Notes under the pieces: generated by a model | What the model was told of the DNA's origin: nothing | The model's database searches: none | The model's input: the letters and a program-made list of their open reading frames with translations, nothing else | Made by a program: the position numbers and the translations under genes | Shown here: one piece after another, positions 27,088 through 33,594 of the stretch | Layout: the number at the start of each line of letters is the position of its first letter | Position numbering within the stretch: position 1 is the stretch's first letter | NCBI GenBank assembly: GCA_000023405.1 | Contig: CP001643.1 | Location: 992,001 to 1,056,000 of the forward strand | Origin: Brachybacterium faecium DSM 4810 | GTDB taxonomy: Bacteria > Actinomycetota > Actinomycetes > Actinomycetales > Dermabacteraceae | Length of the DNA: 64,000 nucleotides | Direction of reading: 5' to 3'

Positions 27088-28109
27088 GCACCGACCCGTA
27101 CCTCGGGGACGGGTACGAGAGCCATCGGATCGACCTCGGCGCCGATGCCGAGGGGCCGATGATCGCGACCCTCATCCACCGTCGAGCGCCCGGCGCCCCG
27201 ACCGGCCGGAAGCCGCCCATCCTCCTCATGCACGGGTGGTCGGACTACGTCCTGGATCGCGAGCTGATGGAGCACCTGGGTCGCAACGGGCACGACGTGT
27301 GGGGACTGGACCTGCGCAAGCACGGCCGCAGCCTGCTGCCGGGGCAGACCGCCACCGAGGTCGACCACCTGAACCGCTACGACGCGGAGATCGGCGCCTC
27401 CCTGCGGATCATCGGGAGGGACCGGCCACCGGTCCTGCTGGCCCACTCCACCGGCGGCCTCACCGCCGCGCTCTGGGCGCAGCGCAATCCCGGGACCGTG
27501 CGCGGGCTGGCCCTGAACTCGCCCTGGCTCGAGATGCACCTCGGGCCCGTCACGCGCACGCTCGCGCAGGTACCCGTGCGCCTGCTCGCCGAGCGGCTGC
27601 GGGGCCGCCCGATCTTCCCGCTGGGCAGCGACCACTACGCCCGCACCCTGCATCGCGACTTCGGCGGCGCCTACGACTACGACCTCGCGCTGAAACCGCC
27701 CGGCGGGCATCCGTTCCCCGCCGCCACCCTCTCGGCGATCATCGACGGGCAGCGCCGCCTCGCGGCCGCCGGCCCGCTCCCGGTGCCGGTGCTCGTGCTC
27801 CACTCCGCCCACAGCCGGCTCGGCCCCCGGTTCACCGAGCAGATGCGCCGGGCCGACGCGGTGCTCGACGTGCGCACGCTCGCCGCGGCCGCCGCCGGTC
27901 TGGGGCCGCGGGTGCGGATCGAGGCGATCCCCGGCGCGCGACACGACGTCTTCCTCTCCGACGCCGACGCCCGCAGCCGAGCGCTCGAGATCCTGGACGA
28001 CTGGTTGGAGACGTCCTTCCCGGCAGCGCCTACGATGAGGGCGCCCGAGACCGCCGAGGGTCATGGCGAGCCCCCGCAGGACAGGAGCGGGAAGGAGAAG
28101 CCCCGATGA
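27084..28109 (+). CDS. Alpha/beta hydrolase (lysophospholipase-like)
   Basis: A 341-residue cytoplasmic hydrolase. PPILLMHGWSDYVLDREL is the oxyanion-hole region, LLAHSTGGLTAALWAQRNPG carries the nucleophile Ser (the first Gly of GxSxG is Ala here), and the catalytic His is predicted in GARHDVFLSD. It resembles monoglyceride lipase/PldB-type S33 proteins. The substrate is unknown. GTG 27084 overlaps the bldC stop, and the gene's own stop overlaps the next ATG. Confidence 0.85.
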   Translation: MSTDPYLGDGYESHRIDLGADAEGPMIATLIHRRAPGAPTGRKPPILLMHGWSDYVLDRELMEHLGRNGHDVWGLDLRKHGRSLLPGQTATEVDHLNRYDAEIGASLRIIGRDRPPVLLAHSTGGLTAALWAQRNPGTVRGLALNSPWLEMHLGPVTRTLAQVPVRLLAERLRGRPIFPLGSDHYARTLHRDFGGAYDYDLALKPPGGHPFPAATLSAIIDGQRRLAAAGPLPVPVLVLHSAHSRLGPRFTEQMRRADAVLDVRTLAAAAAGLGPRVRIEAIPGARHDVFLSDADARSRALEILDDWLETSFPAAPTMRAPETAEGHGEPPQDRSGKEKPR

Positions 28110-28582
28110 GCGCTGCACCGCGTGCGATGCGGGAGCAGGCGGCGTCGCTGCGGCGAGCCGCCGACCGCCTCACCCTCCTGCGGCTGCGCCTGGCGAACAC
28201 CCTCGCGGATCTCACCCGCGCCGAGGACGCTGCCACCCGGCGCCTGGGCGAGGAGCTGCACGAGCACTGGTCGCTCGAGGAATACCCCGAGCTGGGGCGT
28301 CTGACGGGCGGCCTGCGGGCGAGTGCGCGCCGACTGGACCAGGCGGCTCTCGCCGCGGAGCGCCGCAGCGGCCGACGCCTGGGCGGGTACGCCGGCGCCG
28401 GATTCCTGGGCAGGGGCGATGAGGCGCACCGGCACGTGGCCGACGTCGCCGCCTTCGTGGGCACCGCGCACGGCGCGAGCATCGGCGGTTTCCCCCTGCG
28501 CCCGGAGACCGAGGAGGGGTTCCTCGCCCACCCCTCGCACACCCTCGGCATCGACACCCCGCCCTACGACGAGGCCGACTGA
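28106..28582 (+). CDS. Hypothetical protein coupled to hydrolase
   Basis: A 158-residue protein. Residues 1-85 are helical and Arg/Leu/Ala-rich with coiled-coil character (LRRAADRLTLLRLRLANTL), and the rest is a Gly/His/Pro-containing segment ending GIDTPPYDEAD. No membrane helix or known motif. ATG 28106 overlaps the hydrolase stop. I do not recognise it. Confidence 0.6.
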   Translation: MSAAPRAMREQAASLRRAADRLTLLRLRLANTLADLTRAEDAATRRLGEELHEHWSLEEYPELGRLTGGLRASARRLDQAALAAERRSGRRLGGYAGAGFLGRGDEAHRHVADVAAFVGTAHGASIGGFPLRPETEEGFLAHPSHTLGIDTPPYDEAD

Positions 28583-28649
28583 CCGCCCTCTGTTCGGGAC
28601 CGGTCGTGCGGCCGCTCGCGCCGGCCCGAGCCGGTGCGGCGGGCGCGGC

Positions 28650-29792
28650 TCACCGTGCGGCGCGGGGCCGCGGCGCACGAGCCACCGCCGCAGCGGTCGC
28701 GAGCGCGCCGGCCAGAAGCGGGACCAGCAGCATCGTCACCAGGAGCAGCAGCATCGCCGCCGCCGCATCGGCGGAGGCGACCCCGAGAGCCACCAGCGCC
28801 GCCGCGCCGACGGTCTCGGTCACCCCGGCGCCGCCGGGCGTGAGCGGCACCAGGGACAGCACGCGGCCGAGCGCGAAGATCGCGACGGTCAGCAGCAGCG
28901 GCACCTCGGCGCCCACCACCTCGATCGCGAGCACGAGCGCGGACCACTGCAGCACCCGGGCCCCGAGCGTCGGCAGCACCAGCGGCGCCCAGCGGCGGCG
29001 GAGCATCCGCACCAGCACATCGCGCTGGGCGAGGACGGAGTGCGCGATGTGCTCCGGGACGGCCCCGCCGAACTGGGCGAGCAGCGCGGAGAGCACGGGC
29101 CGGCGCAGCAGCACCGCGGTGAGCGCGAGGGCGAGCAGCGCGCCGAGCACCGCCAGCAGCGCCGCCCACAGCGCGCCCGGCAGGGCGACCGCGGTGGGGG
29201 AGAGCACGGAGGCGAGGGCATAGGAGGCGAGACCGGCCAGGGGGATCAGCACGGAGGTGAGCACCATCTCGACGAGCGAGGCGGCGATGATCCCGGTGAT
29301 GATGACGGGCAGCGCGAGGCCGGCCCGGCGCAGGATCCAGCCCATCAGCGCCAGCCCGATGGTGGTCCCGCCCGGCACCGCGAGGGAGACCGCACCGCTC
29401 GCGGAATGGCCGCTCAGCGCGCCGGACCAGGGTGCACCGGGCAGGGCGGTGCGCACCGTCACCGTCTCCAGCAGCAGGGCGCCCACGCCCAGCAGCACCA
29501 TCACGGGCACCGCCCAGACGGGAAGCGCGGCGAGGGTCCCGGCGATCTCGCCCCAGCTCGCACCGGTCGCCCAGGGCAGCGCCCAGGCGAGCAGCGCGAT
29601 CACCAGCGCCGCCGAGAACAGTCCGGCCGTGATCCGGCCGGCGGTGAGCCGGGGCGGATGCTCGGTGTCGAGCTCGGCGAGCTCCGGGGGCAGGAAGCCC
29701 AGGTCCTCCCGCTGCGGCGGGCCGTTCCGCGGGCCCCCGGGAGCGGGAGCGGGCGCCGGGGAGTCGGGGGTGGCGTCGGGAGCCTCTGACAT
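28650..29792 (-). CDS. Flippase-like LPG_synthase_TM family membrane protein
   Basis: A 380-residue membrane protein with about eight helices after a Pro-rich 50-residue N-terminus. LVPLTPGGAGVTETVGAAALVALG is the hallmark PGGxGxxE motif of the lysylphosphatidylglycerol-synthase TM/UPF0104 family, and VPGGTTIGLALMGWIL is a second conserved loop. There is no aminoacyl-transferase domain, so a lipid-flippase role is more likely than lipid aminoacylation. GAGAAT 6 nt before ATG 29792 is a possible leaderless -10 at 29799-29804. Confidence 0.82.
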   Translation of the reverse strand: MSEAPDATPDSPAPAPAPGGPRNGPPQREDLGFLPPELAELDTEHPPRLTAGRITAGLFSAALVIALLAWALPWATGASWGEIAGTLAALPVWAVPVMVLLGVGALLLETVTVRTALPGAPWSGALSGHSASGAVSLAVPGGTTIGLALMGWILRRAGLALPVIITGIIAASLVEMVLTSVLIPLAGLASYALASVLSPTAVALPGALWAALLAVLGALLALALTAVLLRRPVLSALLAQFGGAVPEHIAHSVLAQRDVLVRMLRRRWAPLVLPTLGARVLQWSALVLAIEVVGAEVPLLLTVAIFALGRVLSLVPLTPGGAGVTETVGAAALVALGVASADAAAAMLLLLVTMLLVPLLAGALATAAAVARAPRPRAAR

Positions 29793-29840
29793 GCGGCGAT
29801 TCTCGCACGCGGAGAGCAGGATCTCCTCAGCGAGGGCACG

Positions 29841-29846
29841 TAGCAT
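29841..29846 (+). promoter_or_regulatory. -10 element of small membrane protein gene (leaderless)
   Basis: TAGCAT, 7 nt, then ATG 29854. Confidence 0.5.
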
Positions 29847-29853
29847 CGCAGTC

Positions 29854-30189
29854 ATGTCCATCCTGCTCTCCCTCCTCGTCGCTCTGCACCTGCTCTGCTG
29901 GGCCGTGGCGCTCGGCCTCTGGGTCGCCGCTGCCCGCACCCGCCAGCCCAACCCCGGCATGGGCCACGCCCTCGCGGGCGCCATGGTGCTGGGCATCGTC
30001 CTGGCCGTCCTGGTCTCCCTCACCGGGGAGCCCGACCACATGAAGCTCGGCATCAAGCTCCTGGTGGGGCTCGTCGCGCTGGTGCTGGGCTACATCGCGC
30101 AGAAGAAGGGCCCCGAGACCCCGTCGCCGGTGTGGTTCGGCGTGCCCGCCGCGATCGTGGTGAACGTCTTCGTGGCCACGCTCGTCTGA
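29854..30189 (+). CDS. Small integral membrane protein
   Basis: A 111-residue protein with four hydrophobic helices (about 2-24, 39-57, 66-83 and 92-110) and short loops including RTRQPNPGMGHA and LTGEPDHMKLGIKL. The loop charges and His residues recur in small actinobacterial membrane proteins of unknown role. Divergent from the flippase-like gene. Confidence 0.7.
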   Translation: MSILLSLLVALHLLCWAVALGLWVAAARTRQPNPGMGHALAGAMVLGIVLAVLVSLTGEPDHMKLGIKLLVGLVALVLGYIAQKKGPETPSPVWFGVPAAIVVNVFVATLV

Positions 30190-30255
30190 GCCCTCCCGCA
30201 CCGCACGGCGCGGGCGCGCCCGCCTTGCGCCGCCCCGGCACCGCTCCACCTCCGC

Positions 30256-30283
30256 GACGGCTCCTCCCCACCGAGGGGCCGTC
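30256..30283 (+). terminator. Hairpin downstream of small membrane protein gene
   Basis: 11-bp stem, 30256-30266 with 30273-30283, with one T-G wobble. The first of two tandem hairpins before pcrA. Confidence 0.45.
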
Positions 30284-30288
30284 CCCAC

Positions 30289-30320
30289 GGGACCCGGCAG
30301 CCTGCGCGCTGTCGGGTCCC
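30289..30320 (+). terminator. Second hairpin upstream of pcrA
   Basis: 12-bp stem, 30289-30300 with 30309-30320, one wobble, 8-nt loop. It ends 5 nt before the pcrA -10, so it probably insulates pcrA from read-through. Confidence 0.5.
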
Positions 30321-30325
30321 CTGCC

Positions 30326-30331
30326 TATCCT
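30326..30331 (+). promoter_or_regulatory. -10 element of pcrA
   Basis: TATCCT, 9 nt, then ATG 30341. Leaderless or nearly so; no ribosome-binding site fits. Confidence 0.45.
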
Positions 30332-30340
30332 GGAACCCTC

Positions 30341-33139
30341 ATGAGCTCTCTCTTCGACGACCTTTCGCTGCCCGACGCCTTCCGCCGCCTCGACGGGGTC
30401 TCGGTCACCCCGGCCACCCGTGACCAGGCGCACCCGGAGGGCTCCGCGGCGCCACCCGTCGAGGAGCCCGCCGCTGCGGCGGCACCGCCGTTCGGCGCGG
30501 AAGCCCGCGTGGACGAGGAACCGCCGGACGACGAGGAACCTCCCTATGACGACGCCCCTCCGCCGGAGCCGGAGGACGTCCCCCAGCCCCCGCCCGAGAT
30601 GACCGGGATCCCGCACCCGGCGGAGCGCCCATCGGGGCCGCCGTCCTGGCAGCACCCCGGGGCCGGCGCGGACGCACCGGGCCTCGTCGAACTCGTCGAG
30701 GGCCTGAACCCTGCCCAGCGCGAGGCCGTCGAGCACCGCGGCAGCCCGCTGCTGATCGTCGCGGGTGCCGGCTCCGGCAAGACCCGCGTGCTCACCCGCC
30801 GCATCGCCCATCTGCTGCACAGCCGGGAGGCGCTGCCCGGGGAGATCCTCGCGATCACCTTCACCAACAAGGCCGCCGCCGAGATGCGGGAGCGGGTGGG
30901 CGAGCTGGTGGGCCCCGTCGCACGCAGCATGTGGGTCTCCACCTTCCACAGCGCCTGCGTGCGGATCCTGCGCCGCGACGCCGCGGCGGCCGGGCTCAAG
31001 AGCTCCTTCACCATCTACGACAGCGCGGACTCCCTGCGGCTGATCACCACGATCGCCAAGGATCTCCAGCTGGACACCAAGAAGCACGCCCCGCGGGCGC
31101 TCGCCTCGAGGATCTCCTCGCTGAAGAACGACCTCGTGGACCCGATCGACTTCGCCGACCAGGCCGAGAGCGCGAAGAACCCCTTCGAGAGGACTCTCGC
31201 GCAGATCTACACGAACTACACCGAGCGCCTGCGCCAGGCCAATGCGGTGGACTTCGACGACCTCATCGGCCTGACCGTCACCCTGCTGCGCGAGAACCCC
31301 GCGATCCGCGAGGGCTACCGCCGCCGCTTCCGCCACCTGCTCGTGGACGAGTACCAGGACACCAACACCGCCCAGTACCAGCTGGTGCGCGAACTGGTGG
31401 GGGACGACCCGCACGCCTCCCTCACCGTGGTGGGCGACTCGGACCAGTCGATCTACGCCTTCCGCGGCGCGACGATCCGCAACATCATCGAGTTCGAGCA
31501 GGACTTCCCCTCGGCCCGCACCATCGTGCTCGAGCAGAACTACCGCTCCACCCAGAACATCCTCGCCGCCGCGAACTCCGTGATCGAGGAGAACGAGGGG
31601 CGGCGCAAGAAGAACCTGTGGACCGATCAGGGCGAGGGCGAGCAGATCACCCTCTACGTCGCCGACGACGAACAGGCCGAGGCCCGGTACATCGGCCGCC
31701 AGATCGACGCCCTGGTCGACGACGGCCGGCGCGCCGGCGACATCGCGATCTTCTACCGCGCCAACGCCCAGTCCCGCGCGCTGGAGGATCAGCTGATCCG
31801 CATCGGTCTGCCCTATCGGGTGGTGGGCGGAACCCGCTTCTACGAGCGCCGCGAGATCAAGGACGCGATCGCCTACCTGCAGGTGCTCGCGAACCCGGCC
31901 GACGAGATCAACCTGCGCCGCATCCTCAACGTCCCCAAGCGCGGGATCGGCGACCGGGCCGAGGCGGCCGTGGCGATGCTCGCCGAACGGGAGCGGATCG
32001 GGTTCGGGGAGGCGCTGCGGCGGGCCGAGGAGGCCCCCGGCATCGCCACGCGATCCCTGAACGCCGTGCGCACCTTCGTGGCGATGCTCGAGGATCTGCA
32101 GCAGATGGCCGCGGACGGCGACGGCCCCGCGGAGCTGCTCGAGGCGATCCTGCAGCGCTCGGGCTACTACGCCGAGCTGCAGGGCAGCGACGACCCGCAG
32201 GACGAGTCCCGCCTCGAGAACCTCGCCGAGCTGGTCAGCGTCGCCGCCGAGTTCGAGGCGCAGGCCGAGGAGGAGGACGCCCTCGCGAGCGAGTACGAGG
32301 ACGAGGCCGACGCTCCCGCGACGGACACCCCCGGGACCGAGGCTCCCGAGACGGAGGCCCCCGGGGCCCCCGGGGCCGACATCGCCCCGGACGCGGCGCT
32401 GACCGCTCCCGACGACCCGGAGGCCAGCCTCGTGGACCGCTTCCTGGAGAAAGTCTCGCTCGTGGCCGATGCGGATCAGATCCCGGGGGAGGAGGACCAG
32501 TTCGTCACCCTCATGACCCTGCACACGGCCAAGGGCCTCGAGTTCCCGGTCGTGTTCCTCACCGGCATGGAGGACGGCACCTTCCCCCACAACCGCACCC
32601 TGAGCGATCCGGAGGAGCTCGAGGAGGAGCGGCGCCTGGCCTACGTGGGCATCACCCGCGCCCGCGAGAAGCTCTTCCTCACCCGGGCCCAGATGCGGGC
32701 CCTGTGGGGCCAGACCCAGTTCATGCCCGCCAGCCGCTTCCTCGACGAGGTGCCCGAGAGCGTGCTCGACGTGGCGCGTGCCGGCTCCACCCTGAGCGGG
32801 GCAGGATTCGGCGGCGGCTACGGGAGCGGCGGCTACGGCGGAGGGAGCTACGGCGGCCAGGGCTCCGGCAGTCGCCGCGGCCCCTCCTTCAGCGGCGGCA
32901 TCGGCGGCGGGCGCAGCGACATCAAGCGCCCCAGCCTCGGCTCGGGCCGGAAGGCGACCCCGGCCGAGAAGCTGCCGCAGCTCGTCGTGGGCGACAGGAT
33001 CACCCACGACTCCTTCGGCATGGGCACCGTCACCGAGGTCGCCGGGCAGGGGGAGAAGACGCAGATCGAGGTGCAGTTCAAGGCCCCGCACGGCACGAAG
33101 CGCCTGGTGCTGCGCTACGCCGCGGTCACCAAGCTGTAG
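30341..33139 (+). CDS. pcrA: ATP-dependent DNA helicase PcrA/UvrD
   Basis: A 932-residue superfamily 1A 3'-5' helicase. Motif I is IVAGAGSGKTRVLTRRIAHL (about residue 140), Ia is ITFTNKAAAEMRERV, II is LLVDEYQDTN, III is VVGDSDQSIYAFRGA, IV is LEQNYRST, V is LMTLHTAKGLEFPVVF and VI is RRLAYVGITRAREKL. The first 110 residues are a Pro/Glu-rich extension. An acidic Ala/Glu/Pro low-complexity insert (about residues 640-705) interrupts the 2B/2A region, and a Gly/Ser/Tyr-rich linker leads to a C-terminal Tudor-like PcrA tail (VVGDRITHDSFGMGTVTEV). Roles: repair and replication fork maintenance. Confidence 0.95.
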   Translation: MSSLFDDLSLPDAFRRLDGVSVTPATRDQAHPEGSAAPPVEEPAAAAAPPFGAEARVDEEPPDDEEPPYDDAPPPEPEDVPQPPPEMTGIPHPAERPSGPPSWQHPGAGADAPGLVELVEGLNPAQREAVEHRGSPLLIVAGAGSGKTRVLTRRIAHLLHSREALPGEILAITFTNKAAAEMRERVGELVGPVARSMWVSTFHSACVRILRRDAAAAGLKSSFTIYDSADSLRLITTIAKDLQLDTKKHAPRALASRISSLKNDLVDPIDFADQAESAKNPFERTLAQIYTNYTERLRQANAVDFDDLIGLTVTLLRENPAIREGYRRRFRHLLVDEYQDTNTAQYQLVRELVGDDPHASLTVVGDSDQSIYAFRGATIRNIIEFEQDFPSARTIVLEQNYRSTQNILAAANSVIEENEGRRKKNLWTDQGEGEQITLYVADDEQAEARYIGRQIDALVDDGRRAGDIAIFYRANAQSRALEDQLIRIGLPYRVVGGTRFYERREIKDAIAYLQVLANPADEINLRRILNVPKRGIGDRAEAAVAMLAERERIGFGEALRRAEEAPGIATRSLNAVRTFVAMLEDLQQMAADGDGPAELLEAILQRSGYYAELQGSDDPQDESRLENLAELVSVAAEFEAQAEEEDALASEYEDEADAPATDTPGTEAPETEAPGAPGADIAPDAALTAPDDPEASLVDRFLEKVSLVADADQIPGEEDQFVTLMTLHTAKGLEFPVVFLTGMEDGTFPHNRTLSDPEELEEERRLAYVGITRAREKLFLTRAQMRALWGQTQFMPASRFLDEVPESVLDVARAGSTLSGAGFGGGYGSGGYGGGSYGGQGSGSRRGPSFSGGIGGGRSDIKRPSLGSGRKATPAEKLPQLVVGDRITHDSFGMGTVTEVAGQGEKTQIEVQFKAPHGTKRLVLRYAAVTKL

Positions 33140-33554
33140 GGCCGGCGGCCACCAGCTCCACCTCGATGCCGTGCGGGTCCTCCCCGTACCAGGCCGTATG
33201 GTCCTCGCCTCCGGCATGCGGATACCGCGCGGCGAACAGCTCGCGCCAGCCGTGCCGGGGCGCGTCGGCCCGCACCGCATCGAGCACGGCCCGGTCGGCC
33301 ACGCGCAGCGCGAGATGGTTCATGCCCGGGGCCCGGCGTTCGGCGCGCTGCCCGAGCACGTCCGCGGACTGCTCGAGCACGAGATAGGAGTCGTCGCGGT
33401 GGCGCCAGATGCGGCCCCGTTCCCAGCCCTCCACCTGCTCCGCGGACCAGCCCAGCGTGGTCAGCAGCCAGTCCCAGGCCGGTGCGGCGACGGCGAGGTC
33501 TGCGGTCCACAGCTCGAGGTGGTGGAGGCCGGAGCTGCGCGGTGCATCGATCAT
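33126..33554 (-). CDS. VOC family (glyoxalase-like) protein
   Basis: A 142-residue vicinal-oxygen-chelate protein with GLHHLELWTADLAVAAPAWDWLL at the start and GMNHLALRVADRAVLDAV in the second module, ending HGIEVELVA. Potential metal ligands are the His residues of the beta-alpha-beta repeats and the terminal Glu. Enzyme or drug-binding function cannot be told apart. Its 3' end overlaps the pcrA 3' end by 14 bp. TAGCGT lies 6 nt before ATG 33554. Confidence 0.82.
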   Translation of the reverse strand: MIDAPRSSGLHHLELWTADLAVAAPAWDWLLTTLGWSAEQVEGWERGRIWRHRDDSYLVLEQSADVLGQRAERRAPGMNHLALRVADRAVLDAVRADAPRHGWRELFAARYPHAGGEDHTAWYGEDPHGIEVELVAAGPTAW

Positions 33555-33560
33555 GGCCCG

Positions 33561-33566
33561 ACGCTA
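33561..33566 (-). promoter_or_regulatory. -10 element of VOC gene (leaderless)
   Basis: Minus-strand TAGCGT, 6 nt, then ATG 33554. Confidence 0.5.
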
Positions 33567-33594
33567 CCCCGGCCCCGCCCCGGGACCTGCGCTC

